From Micrococcales bacterium (GTDB taxonomy: Bacteria; Actinomycetota; Actinomycetes; Actinomycetales; Microbacteriaceae): a DNA stretch of 64,000 nt. Position 1 is the first letter of the stretch, and the number at the start of each line of letters is the position of its first letter. Both the position numbers and the translations under genes were made by a program. The DNA is taken from the NCBI GenBank assembly GCA_017306245.1, contig JAFKIY010000001.1:372001-436000 (forward strand), given 5' to 3'. Of the stretch, positions 45,082 to 53,584 are shown one piece after another. Under the pieces are notes generated by a model. That model made no database searches and was not told where the DNA came from. It saw only the letters and a list, made by a program, of their open reading frames with translations.

Positions 45082-46979
45082 GCGCGGTCACGGGCTCGCA
45101 AGCCGAACACGTCGACCTCGACGACGATGATGACGATCACCGGCCGTGGTATCGGAGCCCGAGCGTTCTGATCCCGATCGCCTCCGGCGTCGCGTTCGCC
45201 GCCGGTCTGGTGTGCGAGTGGACCGGCGCGGAGACCGCGGGTCTGGTGTTGTTCTGGATCGGTCTGCTGCTGGGCGCGTACACGTTCGTGCCGGGCGCGC
45301 TGCGCAAACTGTTCACCAAGGGCAAGCTCGGTATCGGCCTGCTCATGACGATCAGCGCCACCGGGGCGGTGATCCTCGGCTACGTCGAGGAGGCCGCCGC
45401 ACTCGCGTTCTTGTACTCCATCGCGGAGGCGCTGGAAGACAAGGCCATGGACCGCGCCCGCGCAGGGCTGCGGGCACTGTTGAAGCTCGTGCCCGACACC
45501 GCACTCGTCAAGGGCGGCGACGCCACCACGGAGGTGGAGGCGAAGGAGCTGCGTGTCGGCGATGTGCTCGTTGTCCGGCCGGGCGAACGGATCGCGACAG
45601 ACGGCATCGTGCGTGCCGGGCGGAGCAGCCTGGACACGTCCGCGATCACAGGCGAGTCGATCCCGGTCGAGGTCGAGCCCGGCATTGACGTGTCGGCCGG
45701 GTCGATCAACACCACCGGCGTCCTCGAGGTCGAGGCCACCGCCGCTGGCACCGACAACTCGCTCACCACGATTGTGGAACTGGTCGAGCAGGCGCAGGGC
45801 GAGAAGGGCGACCGCGCCCGCCTGGCCGACCGCATCGCCCGCCCCCTCGTTCCCGGCGTGATGATCCTCGCCGTGCTGGTCGGCGTGCTCGGGTCGCTGC
45901 TGAGCGGCGACCCCGGGGTGTGGATCACCCGTGCTCTGGTCGTGCTGGTCGCAGCGTCGCCGTGTGCTCTGGCGATCGCTGTCCCGGTCACCGTCGTATC
46001 TGCCATCGGCGCCGCGTCAAAGTTCGGTGTGGTTGTGAAGTCCGGTGCCGCGTTCGAGCGATTCGGTGGCATCCGCCACCTCGCCGTCGACAAGACCGGC
46101 ACTCTGACCCGCAACAAGCCCACTGTTACCCATGTCGTCACCACCGGCGCGACCCAGGATGGTGTGCTGGCATGGGCAGCGAGCCTGGAAGGCCACAGCA
46201 CGCATCCCCTCGCCGCAGCGATCACCAACGCGGTTCCCGGCGCTCCGGCCGCTACAGACGTCCGCGAGACCGCCGGCCACGGCATTGTCGGCACCCTCGA
46301 CGGAGCTCGTCTCGCCGTAGGGAGTCCACGTTGGCTAGACGCTGGCACGCTGGCCGACGAAGTGCAGGCGATGGAGTCCGAGGGGATGACCGTTGTCATC
46401 ATCCACCGCAACGACCAGCCAGTCGGCGCGATCGGGGTGCGGGACGAGCTGCGTCCTGAGGTTCCTGAGGTCATCGCCACGCTGAACCGGCGCGGGATCG
46501 GGGTGACGATGCTCACCGGCGACAATGCCCGCACCGCCGCGGCCCTCGCCGTACAGGCCGGCATCAGCGACGTGCGCGCCGAACTGCGTCCCGAGGACAA
46601 GGCCGCCGCTGTCGCGGAAATGTCGAAGTCGCAGCCCACCGCGATGATCGGGGACGGCATCAACGACGCCCCCGCTCTCGCGGCCGCGGACCTGGGGATC
46701 GCGATGGGGGCCAAGGGCGCGGATGCTGCGATCGAGTCCGCCGACGTCGCGTTCACCGGCCACGACCTGCGTCTCATCCCGCAGGCTCTCGCTCACGCCC
46801 GTCGCGGCCGCAGCATCATCAACCAGAACGTTGTGCTGTCCATCGCGATCATCGCAATCCTGCTGCCGCTGGCGATCACCGGCATTCTGGGCCTCGCCGC
46901 CGTGGTGCTGGTGCACGAAGTCGCGGAGGTCATTGTGATCCTCAACGGGCTCCGCGCGGCGCGGCGCACGAAGGCATGA
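45078..46979 (+). CDS. P1B-type heavy-metal-exporting ATPase
   Basis: A 633-residue metal pump. It has TGES (actuator), the membrane SPC motif (S294-P295-C296), DKTGT with Asp338, the HP motif GHSTHPLAAAI, GDGINDAPAL, and late HEVAEVIVILNGLR. SPC instead of CPC, a short acidic N-terminus (DLDDDDDDH) in place of a metal-binding domain, and HE in the last helices point to the P1B-4-like group that moves Co, Zn, Cd or related ions. Given CmtR, Cd/Pb export is likely. GTG start at 45078 overlaps the cmtR stop by 4 bases; its own stop overlaps the lspA start. Composition is like the rest of the element. Confidence 0.9.
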   Translation: MSAVTGSQAEHVDLDDDDDDHRPWYRSPSVLIPIASGVAFAAGLVCEWTGAETAGLVLFWIGLLLGAYTFVPGALRKLFTKGKLGIGLLMTISATGAVILGYVEEAAALAFLYSIAEALEDKAMDRARAGLRALLKLVPDTALVKGGDATTEVEAKELRVGDVLVVRPGERIATDGIVRAGRSSLDTSAITGESIPVEVEPGIDVSAGSINTTGVLEVEATAAGTDNSLTTIVELVEQAQGEKGDRARLADRIARPLVPGVMILAVLVGVLGSLLSGDPGVWITRALVVLVAASPCALAIAVPVTVVSAIGAASKFGVVVKSGAAFERFGGIRHLAVDKTGTLTRNKPTVTHVVTTGATQDGVLAWAASLEGHSTHPLAAAITNAVPGAPAATDVRETAGHGIVGTLDGARLAVGSPRWLDAGTLADEVQAMESEGMTVVIIHRNDQPVGAIGVRDELRPEVPEVIATLNRRGIGVTMLTGDNARTAAALAVQAGISDVRAELRPEDKAAAVAEMSKSQPTAMIGDGINDAPALAAADLGIAMGAKGADAAIESADVAFTGHDLRLIPQALAHARRGRSIINQNVVLSIAIIAILLPLAITGILGLAAVVLVHEVAEVIVILNGLRAARRTKA

Positions 46980-47575
46980 CCGGTCTCGTTCATGGCCTCG
47001 CGCAGGGAAGGGCGGATGCCGTGAAAATGAATTCCGCCGGCCCTATTGGCTCGCGCGTCCGACCACGTCTATTCCTGATCGCGTGCGCCGTCGCTGCCGG
47101 GGCGGTGCTGATCGACCAGGGAACCAAAGCACTCGCCCTTTCACGGCTCAGCGAACAAGCCCGCATCCCACTCCTCGGAGACTGGCTCGGCTTGCAGCTC
47201 GCGTTCAACCCCGGCACCGTCATGTCCCTCGGATCCGGCTCAACCTGGCTGCTCACCATCATCGCGGCCGCGGCATCCGTGGCTCTGCTCATCGCCGCCA
47301 CGCGCGCCCGCACCGCCGGGTGGGCGGTCGCGATTGGCCTGCTATGGGGCGGCGCGGTCGGCAACCTCCTGGACCGCCTGCTCGCCCCACCCGGATTCGG
47401 TCGCGGCCACGTCACCGACTTCCTCGCCTACGGCAACCTGTTCATCGGCAACCTTGCCGACGTCATCCTCGGTGTCGGCGTCGCCCTCGGCATACTCCTC
47501 TACGTCTCGCAGTCGAAGGGCAGAAGGTCGAGTCATCAGCCCGACGAGCACAGATCGACTCCGAAAGACATCTAG
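46976..47575 (+). CDS. lspA: signal peptidase II (prolipoprotein)
   Basis: A 199-residue aspartic membrane peptidase that cleaves lipoprotein signal peptides. Four membrane helices are visible, with the catalytic Asp pair in GNLLDRLL and GNLADVILG, and the NPGTVMSLG motif of the first loop. The chromosome must have its own lspA, so this is an extra copy. Pairing of lspA with cadmium ATPases occurs in other mobile metal cassettes; its benefit is unclear, perhaps processing metal-binding lipoproteins. It starts with ATG overlapping the ATPase stop (ATGA). Confidence 0.88.
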   Translation: MTGLVHGLAQGRADAVKMNSAGPIGSRVRPRLFLIACAVAAGAVLIDQGTKALALSRLSEQARIPLLGDWLGLQLAFNPGTVMSLGSGSTWLLTIIAAAASVALLIAATRARTAGWAVAIGLLWGGAVGNLLDRLLAPPGFGRGHVTDFLAYGNLFIGNLADVILGVGVALGILLYVSQSKGRRSSHQPDEHRSTPKDI

Positions 47576-47640
47576 AAGCATGCTCGCGGCGGCTTTCGAG
47601 GACATTCCGCCTGTCACTTCCGCGTCCTGCCGCTGCGAAG

Positions 47641-47666
47641 ATGGACATTTCTGAGCGGTCCCTACA
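47641..47666 (-). repeat. right terminal inverted repeat of the metal transposon
   Basis: ATGGACATTTC ... GTCCCTACA is complementary to the left end in 22 of 26 places. A further GGACATTCC lies about 41 bases inside (47600-47608). The target duplicate AACGC follows at once. Confidence 0.85.
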
Positions 47667-47688
47667 AACGCGAGAGGTAGGTCGTCCA

Positions 47689-48048
47689 GTGTCGTTCGTG
47701 AACAACTCGACCGGCGAAGAGTTCGAGGATGAAGACGAGTACCTGCGTTCGATGAAGCAGGATGACTCCTACCAGTTCTCATACGACTATGAGTACGTCG
47801 CCGACAGATTCGGCGACGGTGATGACGACGTGAAACTGGAGAACGCGAGGCTCAACGTCTCGCTGACTTGGGACGACTACTCGGCTCCGGGATACGTCGT
47901 CTCGTATACCGTCGATTCGCCGACCCCGATTCCAAACGACTGGACGGGCGACGCCGACCAGATCTTCAATGACTTGTGGCTTGCCGTTACCGCGGACCTG
48001 AGTTCGCTTGGTATCGGCTCGCAGCTGCACAAAGACTGGCCGATCTAG
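47689..48048 (+). CDS. small acidic protein of unknown function
   Basis: A 119-residue, strongly acidic protein (FEDEDEYLRSMKQDDSYQFSYDYEYVADRFGDGDDD) with no signal peptide or membrane helix. A GAGGTAGG site lies 8 bases before the GTG at 47689, so this start is preferred over the long open frame running back through lspA in another frame. The transposon inserted just upstream; joining the two AACGC copies restores a continuous upstream region shared with ssb. It therefore may now depend on read-through from the metal genes. It converges with virD4. No family recognised. Confidence 0.65.
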   Translation: MSFVNNSTGEEFEDEDEYLRSMKQDDSYQFSYDYEYVADRFGDGDDDVKLENARLNVSLTWDDYSAPGYVVSYTVDSPTPIPNDWTGDADQIFNDLWLAVTADLSSLGIGSQLHKDWPI

Positions 48049-48059
48049 CCTCCTCACAG

Positions 48060-49871
48060 TCAGTCGTCGGTGACTGTTGCCTCACCTATCCCTGCGGTGC
48101 CCGGCCGCATGATCGCCTCGACCTCGGCGCGCTGGGCGAGCAGCGTCTCGGCTTCCGGCCGATGGAGCCAGTAACGCATGGTCGTGATGATCGGCGGCGC
48201 GGAGCGCAGCAACACGAGCGAGGTGCCCTGGGGCAGGGTGCGGATGTCTTCGACCTTCATGATCGGGACGCGGCGGATCGAGCGTTGGTTCGAGCGCAAG
48301 CCGCGCTCCCCGATGGTCACGGAGTCAGTCGTCTCGTCGCGTTCGCCGATCAGTGTGGAGATGTCCTGGAGGTGCCGTGTGTCCGTCCCGCCGCCGAGGA
48401 CGATCTTGGTGATGCTCGCATCCCACATCGCGGTCGCGGCGTCGTCGCCCCAACGACCTCGCGCCTGGGCGAGCGACTGGAACACGGGCATCACCGTGAG
48501 CCCGGTGCCGCCGCCCTCCGCCATGAGGACCGGAAGCGAAGGCAGAGGCGCGAGGTTCCCGATCTCGTCGAGCGCGAGCAGCACAGGCGGATCGAGCCGC
48601 GCGCCCGGCGAGCGCGCGGCGATGCGCCGAGCCGTCTCTACGAGGTCTTCGATGAACGCCGCGACGAGCGACGAGGACGCCCCCGCTCCGGCTCCTGTCG
48701 CCAGCAGGTAAAGCGTGCCGGACCCGCGCAGGAACGCCTCGGGGTCGAACTGCTCGTCCTCGCCGGGGCTGACCGCCTCCAGCACCCGTGGGTCGGCGAG
48801 CGAGGCGAGGGAGAGCGAGACGCCCTGCCAAATGGAGTCGCGGGTGCGAGGGTCGGATTGCAGCATCCCGTCGAGCGACTCGGCCCATCCGGTCGCGGCG
48901 TGGGGGTGCGACGCGAGAATGGAGACGGCATCCGCCGCAGCCGCAGGGTCGAGCGTCCAGCGGAATAGCTCGGCGGGTTGCCGGTGATCGAGCGCCGCGG
49001 CGTGCAGAAGCGCCTGTAGCGCCGTGCGCGTCTTGCCTTCCCAGAATCCGCCGTTCTCGACAGAGGGGCCGGAGAGCCCGGTTCCCGCGGCGAGACCTGT
49101 GCCGCGGATCATCGCGGTCAGGGGCACCTCGCACCCGCGGATCGGTGACCACCGCAGACCCGCGGGCACGCCCTCGGCGAGGTGCTGGGGATCGAACACG
49201 GAGACTGGGCCGCCGTGCGACTGGCGGGCGCGGAGCGTCGCCGTGAGGTTGTCTGGCCGGGTCGAGGTCGTGATGACCGCACCGGGCGCGTCGAGGATGG
49301 TGTTGATGACGATGTTCGCGCCCTTGCCGGATCTCGGCGGGCCGATCAGCAGGATCGAGTCCTCCACGGATGTCCACACGCGCTTGCCGCGCGAAGTGCC
49401 GAGGAGGTAGCCGACCTGCTCGGGTTTCGGGTCGGTGAGCGAGGGGCGCAGGGTCTTCGCTCGACGCAGGAGGTCGCGTTCGGATGCGGCCCGCTGCACA
49501 TCGCGCCCCTCGGCGATTCCCTCGATCCGGTTCGGGTCGGCCTTGGTCCGCTTGCCCAGCTCGCGCACCCATCGCCAGATGAACCACGTCGCCGTTCCGA
49601 CGGCAGTGAGCAGGAGTGCGACGGTGATCCAGTAGGCGACCGGGCTGAGTGACGCGGAGCCGAGTGCCGAGCCGGGGTCATCGGGGTGGAAGACCACGCC
49701 GACTCCCGCTTCGAGACCTGCCGCAGGCTGGGGCGCAACTGTGACGAACGCAGCGATGCTCCCGGCCAAGCGCAGCGCACCGGCCAGCAGCATCGCACCG
49801 ATGAGCGCGCCGAGGGCGAGGTTCGTCAGCTCGTCGCCGAACGCCCTGGCTCGCGGTGACGAACTGGTCAT
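48060..49871 (-). CDS. virD4: VirD4/TraG-type conjugative coupling ATPase
   Basis: A 603-residue coupling protein. Two membrane helices at the N-terminus (about 15-45 and 78-98) are followed by Walker A ILLIGPPRSGKGANIV near residue 177, Walker B VLLALDEIGNLAPL near 430 and the FQSLAQARGRWG and GGGTDTRHLQDIS segments of the family. It links the DNA substrate to the secretion channel. The ATG overlaps the stop of the preceding gene by 4 bases. It is the last gene of the T4SS run before the metal transposon. Symbol by family. Confidence 0.9.
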   Translation of the reverse strand: MTSSSPRARAFGDELTNLALGALIGAMLLAGALRLAGSIAAFVTVAPQPAAGLEAGVGVVFHPDDPGSALGSASLSPVAYWITVALLLTAVGTATWFIWRWVRELGKRTKADPNRIEGIAEGRDVQRAASERDLLRRAKTLRPSLTDPKPEQVGYLLGTSRGKRVWTSVEDSILLIGPPRSGKGANIVINTILDAPGAVITTSTRPDNLTATLRARQSHGGPVSVFDPQHLAEGVPAGLRWSPIRGCEVPLTAMIRGTGLAAGTGLSGPSVENGGFWEGKTRTALQALLHAAALDHRQPAELFRWTLDPAAAADAVSILASHPHAATGWAESLDGMLQSDPRTRDSIWQGVSLSLASLADPRVLEAVSPGEDEQFDPEAFLRGSGTLYLLATGAGAGASSSLVAAFIEDLVETARRIAARSPGARLDPPVLLALDEIGNLAPLPSLPVLMAEGGGTGLTVMPVFQSLAQARGRWGDDAATAMWDASITKIVLGGGTDTRHLQDISTLIGERDETTDSVTIGERGLRSNQRSIRRVPIMKVEDIRTLPQGTSLVLLRSAPPIITTMRYWLHRPEAETLLAQRAEVEAIMRPGTAGIGEATVTDD

Positions 49872-50458
49872 GCCGGGTGTCCGATGACGCAGGTGCCCGA
49901 GACGCGGCCGAGCAGGATGACCTCGTGCGTGGGGCTCAGATCGAGCAGACCCGGCTCGATCTGAGCCCTTGCCGCTCCGTCGCCGCTTGCCGCGGCGTGC
50001 CGGACGATGACCGCTACGGCCACATCCTCGCCTGGTACGAAGCCCTCGCCATTCTGGAGTGCGCGCGGGTGCGAAGGCTCCGTCGCATCCCGCGCGGAGT
50101 CGCCATCCTCGACCGAGGCCCGCGGTCCTGCGGGCGGGGACTGGTCGAGGGACACGGGGTGCAGTGGAGCGGTCACGATATCCGTGTAGACGGTGCCATC
50201 GAGTTCGTGCACCACGACGCGGACTGGGGAGCGGCGCTGCTCGATCACTTCGCTGATGATCTGCGCGAACGAGTGCCGCTGCCACGGCGGAGCGAACGTC
50301 GGCGGACCGAACAGCTTCCCGTCGACCACGACGCGCAGCGTCGCGTCCGCCTGCACGGTCATCGTCACGACCGGCAGCACGGGCGGCACGTTGGCTGAGT
50401 CCTCCTGCTCGGCGCTCTCTGAGCGAGCGCGGCGTCGCCGCGAAAGGGTGATGGACAT
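49868..50458 (-). CDS. conserved hypothetical protein of the transfer operon
   Basis: A 196-residue protein between virB4 and virD4, one base from the first and overlapping the second by 4. The N-terminus is basic (SRRRRARSESAEQ), then a beta-rich region: VVTMTVQADATLRVVVDGKLFGPP, FAQIISEVIEQRRSPVRVVVHELDGTVYTD. The last third is a separate small domain ending VILLGRVSGTCVIGHPA. No membrane helix or signal. It is probably a cytosolic partner of the coupling protein; family and function not recognised. Confidence 0.65.
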   Translation of the reverse strand: MSITLSRRRRARSESAEQEDSANVPPVLPVVTMTVQADATLRVVVDGKLFGPPTFAPPWQRHSFAQIISEVIEQRRSPVRVVVHELDGTVYTDIVTAPLHPVSLDQSPPAGPRASVEDGDSARDATEPSHPRALQNGEGFVPGEDVAVAVIVRHAAASGDGAARAQIEPGLLDLSPTHEVILLGRVSGTCVIGHPA

Positions 50459-50459
50459 T

Positions 50460-51944
50460 TCACGCTCCTCTGGCCTTCTGACCTGTCTCGTACATCGCAA
50501 GTTCGGCAGGGTGGAGCTGGTGCTGGACGACGAACGAGCGGTTCTTGATCCTCCAGAGCCCCTGCCCGGTGCCGAGGCCGGGCAGCAATCCCTGCTCAGT
50601 TCCGGTGAGTCCGAGGGCCTGCGCAGTCGCTCCGAGCTGATCGCTCTCCTGCCTGTAGATCACCCGTGTCTCGGCGTTGGCGAGCAGGGACGAGGCGAGT
50701 GCGCGCATCGCCGAGCCCTGGTCGCCTACGTTGTCGAGGTCGCTGAGCTTGTGGAAAATGAGCAGGTTGGCGATGCCGTAGTGCCGCGCGAGCCGCCACT
50801 GTGCATCCATCCGGCGCAGCAGCGCCGGATGCGACATGAGCCGCCACGCCTCGTCGTACACGACCCAGCGCGGGCCGCCCGCCGGGTCGAGCAGCGCCGA
50901 CTCCATCCACGCCGACGAACACGTCATGAGCACGGAGATGAGCGTCGAGTTCTCCGCAACCCGCGACAGGTCTAGCGACACCATCGGCAGCGACGGGTCG
51001 AAGCGCACGGTGCTCGGGCCGTCGAACAGTCCCGCCAAGTCACCGGCCACGAGTCTCCGAAGCGCGTGTCCGACGAGTCGGCCGTCCTCGGCGAGCCTGC
51101 CATCGTCGTTCTCGGCGTTCGGAGCGAGGATGCGGTCGACCACCATCGGAAGGATCGGCACATCGGCCGAGCGCACCGCATCGGCGAGCGCGATGTCGAC
51201 GGCGGTGTGCTCCAGCGGGGTGAGGCCGCGGTCGAGGACGGTCTCGGCGAGCGCGCCGATCAGGTCGCGTCGCCGTGAGGTGACCTGGCTCTGCCACTCG
51301 GCATCGCTGAGGCCCGAAGGCCGGTGCCCTTCATCGAGGGGATTCAGCCGCGTAGACATCCCGTGCCCCAGCATGATCGCCCGACCGCCGACCGCCTCAG
51401 CGACGGCCGTGTGCTCGCCTTTCGGATCGCCGGGGACGTACACCCTCCGACCGAATGGGATTGACCGTGTATAGAGACTCTTGGCGAGCGAGGACTTGCC
51501 GGAGCCGACGATCCCCGCGAGCACGATGTTCGGTGCGGTGATGATGCCCTGCGCGTAGAGCACCCACGGGTCGTAGACGAACGAAGCCCCGCTGTAGAGA
51601 TCCTGGCCGACGAACACGCCAGCGGAGCCGAGCCCGCCCTCGGCGAGGAACGGATACGCCCCTGCCAGCGTCGCGCTTGTGTCCTGGTGGCGCGGCAGCC
51701 GAAAACGGCCGGGCGTGCGGAGTGCTGCGGGCCGCGTCTCGCCGGACGGTGGCAGGTAGGTCGTCGCCCGCCTTGCCTCGCGTTCGGCCTCCCATGTCGC
51801 CCGCGCCCGCTCCTGCTGAGCCTTGCGGTCGGCGGTCTCGATCTTGCTCGCCGCTCGCCGTCGCGCCTTCCGCGCGGCGCGGCGCTCGCCTGCCGGGTCG
51901 AGCAGGACCGCGGTGTGCAGGCGCTCGCGGTCGCCGGGGCTCAT
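50460..51944 (-). CDS. virB4: VirB4-like T4SS ATPase
   Basis: A 494-residue ATPase that drives assembly of the transfer channel. A basic coiled N-terminus (about 1-60) leads to the RecA-like core: Walker A VLAGIVGSGKSSLAKSLYTRS near residue 146, YVPGDPKGEHTAVAEA, Walker B WVVYDEAWRLMSHPALL near 361, then the arginine-finger region IFHKLSDLDNVG. The N-terminal half of standard VirB4 is missing here; the SCO6880-family protein upstream may supply it. Start ATG overlaps the stop of the 145-residue gene. Symbol by family. Confidence 0.88.
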   Translation of the reverse strand: MSPGDRERLHTAVLLDPAGERRAARKARRRAASKIETADRKAQQERARATWEAEREARRATTYLPPSGETRPAALRTPGRFRLPRHQDTSATLAGAYPFLAEGGLGSAGVFVGQDLYSGASFVYDPWVLYAQGIITAPNIVLAGIVGSGKSSLAKSLYTRSIPFGRRVYVPGDPKGEHTAVAEAVGGRAIMLGHGMSTRLNPLDEGHRPSGLSDAEWQSQVTSRRRDLIGALAETVLDRGLTPLEHTAVDIALADAVRSADVPILPMVVDRILAPNAENDDGRLAEDGRLVGHALRRLVAGDLAGLFDGPSTVRFDPSLPMVSLDLSRVAENSTLISVLMTCSSAWMESALLDPAGGPRWVVYDEAWRLMSHPALLRRMDAQWRLARHYGIANLLIFHKLSDLDNVGDQGSAMRALASSLLANAETRVIYRQESDQLGATAQALGLTGTEQGLLPGLGTGQGLWRIKNRSFVVQHQLHPAELAMYETGQKARGA

Positions 51945-52378
51945 AGTGATAATCCTCGCCGGGAGCTGACCGGGAGTGCCTCGAACGGGTCGCGGGAGAA
52001 CGGGTCCAACTCAGGTCGACTGGCGACAGGTGCCGGGTGCCACGCGATGTAGCTCGAATGCTGCGACGCCTGATCGACGGCGGTCTCGGCCGACTGGACG
52101 AGTTCTGCGGCCCTGCGCAGTGCGTTGGCGGCGGCCCAAGCCTCGTCAACCCCGGCCTCGCGGTCGCCGTTGTCGAGGAACGCCTTGTCCTGGTGCAGGA
52201 CATGCGCCGCCGCGACCTGCTCCAACACTTGCTCCAGGGATCGCAGCGTCCCTAGCAACTCGCCGACCACCTGATATGTGTCCGCGGGATCAGCGAACGC
52301 ACGGCTCGCGTGCGCGAGCGCCCGCACCGCCTCGCGGGCGTCTGCGGCGTCCTCTACAGGGTTGCTGAACGTCGGCAT
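51941..52378 (-). CDS. helical hypothetical protein ahead of virB4
   Basis: A 145-residue, mainly alpha-helical protein (DAREAVRALAHASRAFADPADTYQVVGELLGTLRSLEQVLEQV ... ANALRRAAELVQSAETAVDQASQHSS) with a proline-rich tail. No signal or membrane segment. Its stop overlaps the virB4 start by 4 bases, so it is co-translated; such small helical proteins often precede VirB4 in actinobacterial elements. Function unknown. It is divergent from the CHAT protease gene, 103 bases apart. Confidence 0.65.
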   Translation of the reverse strand: MPTFSNPVEDAADAREAVRALAHASRAFADPADTYQVVGELLGTLRSLEQVLEQVAAAHVLHQDKAFLDNGDREAGVDEAWAAANALRRAAELVQSAETAVDQASQHSSYIAWHPAPVASRPELDPFSRDPFEALPVSSRRGLSL

Positions 52379-52481
52379 TTCGTCTCCCTGGCGTCTCGAT
52401 CTGCCAGGAAGGTGCGCACGTTATCCCCGACGTCAGAGGTCGAGGCTACGGTCGATCCGACGACCTGTTGTGAGGAAGAGC

Positions 52482-53543
52482 ATGAGCGCAAGCACATACC
52501 GCGGCCAACTTGAGCGCAAGCGGAAGCAGCGCATCGACGCGGAAAAGAAGGCTGGAGAGTACCGCGGGAAGGAATCGAAAAAGCGAGCTGAGTCAGCGGC
52601 AGCTCGTGCTGCGGCCAGCAAGTCGAAGAGCTCCAGCACCATCCAGTCCAAGCTGCGCGAAGCCGAAAGGAAGGAATCGGAGGCTGCCGCGGCAGGTAAG
52701 GAGGCGAGTCGATGGCAGTCGCGCGCGGCCGGCTATGCCAAGGAGGAGATGGCGCTTGCCGACAAGCTCGCACGGGCAGAAGCATCCGAGAGCAACGCCG
52801 CTGAACGTAGACGCAAGCTGGACCAACAGCGTGCGGATCGGCAAGCCGCGGCCCAGCGCGCCGTTCTCGAGCGGCGGCTGAGCGCCACGGAGTCCGCCGT
52901 CTCGCAAGTCATTCGTGAGCTTCCTGCCCCGAAGCCTGAGAAGCTCCGCGTGCTGATGCTCGGCGCATCGTCGGAAGGCGATCTGCGCGTGGGGCGTGAG
53001 CAGAAGCGGATTCGTGCAGCGGTCGAGTCGGCGCTTCATCGTGACTTGGTTGAGCTGGATGTCCGTCCTGCTGCAACGACGGCCGATCTGCTGGATGGCA
53101 TCACGAAGTTCCGTCCGCACGTCGTTCACTTCTCCGGCCACAGCAATGAGGACTTGATCGTCTTCGAAGACGAAACCGATACGCCCCACGAGGGTGTGAT
53201 CGTGAGCGCGCGCGCCTTCGCTGCCGCGATCAATGCAACGGACGATCCGCCCTTGCTCGTTCTTCTGAACTCCTGCCGGTCTGCTGGTCAGCTTGACGCC
53301 CTCGTTGCCGACATTGTTCCGTTCGCAATCGGCATGGCAGACGAGATTGAAGACGGTGACGCGATCAGCTACGCGGCGCAGTTCTACGCCGCGGTGGCGA
53401 ACGGACAGTCGATTAACTCGGCCCATCTGTCTGGGCAGGCGGCTCTGCAACTGGCGGGTCTCGATGGTGCCGACCTGCCGACTCTAGCCTGGGCAGAGGG
53501 CGTCGACCCATCCGCGACTTTGCTCGTGCGTCCGGCCGAGTGA
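52482..53543 (+). CDS. coiled-coil CHAT (caspase-like) protease
   Basis: A 353-residue protein. Residues about 5-150 are a charged coiled coil rich in Lys, Arg, Ala and Ser (RKQRIDAEKKAGEY, KKRAESAAARAAASKSKSSS). Then a CHAT domain: LRVLMLGASSEGDLRVGREQ, catalytic His220 in VVHFSGHS and Cys265 in VLLNSCRSA, the caspase-like dyad. It is the only rightward gene inside the leftward transfer operon, with its own GAGGAAG site, so it is cargo. CHAT proteases serve in defence or cell-death systems, usually with a sensor partner; here the coiled coil may sense or oligomerise. No partner gene lies beside it. Confidence 0.8.
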   Translation: MSASTYRGQLERKRKQRIDAEKKAGEYRGKESKKRAESAAARAAASKSKSSSTIQSKLREAERKESEAAAAGKEASRWQSRAAGYAKEEMALADKLARAEASESNAAERRRKLDQQRADRQAAAQRAVLERRLSATESAVSQVIRELPAPKPEKLRVLMLGASSEGDLRVGREQKRIRAAVESALHRDLVELDVRPAATTADLLDGITKFRPHVVHFSGHSNEDLIVFEDETDTPHEGVIVSARAFAAAINATDDPPLLVLLNSCRSAGQLDALVADIVPFAIGMADEIEDGDAISYAAQFYAAVANGQSINSAHLSGQAALQLAGLDGADLPTLAWAEGVDPSATLLVRPAE

Positions 53544-53584
53544 CTACGACCTGATCGGCGAGAGGGGACGCAGCGTGCGCGTCG

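Larger units (their letters stand above)
44579..47666 (+). mobile_element. non-autonomous transposon carrying cmtR, metal ATPase and lspA
   Basis: A 3088-bp unit bounded by 26-bp imperfect inverted repeats, 22 of 26 identical (44579-44604 and 47641-47666), starting TG and ending CA, and flanked by perfect 5-bp direct repeats AACGC (44574-44578 and 47667-47671). Inside are only cmtR, a P1B ATPase and lspA, all rightward. No transposase or resolvase is present. Thus it moved with help from an enzyme elsewhere or lost its own. The TG..CA ends recall IS481/IS3-type elements, but the family is not settled. It split the intergenic region of ssb and a small acidic-protein gene. Confidence 0.85.

Noticed and set aside
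47083..47688. Upstream extension of the acidic 119-residue gene through lspA
   Set aside because: The extension is an Arg/Pro-rich out-of-frame reading of lspA and crosses the transposon end; the GTG at 47689 has its own ribosome site.
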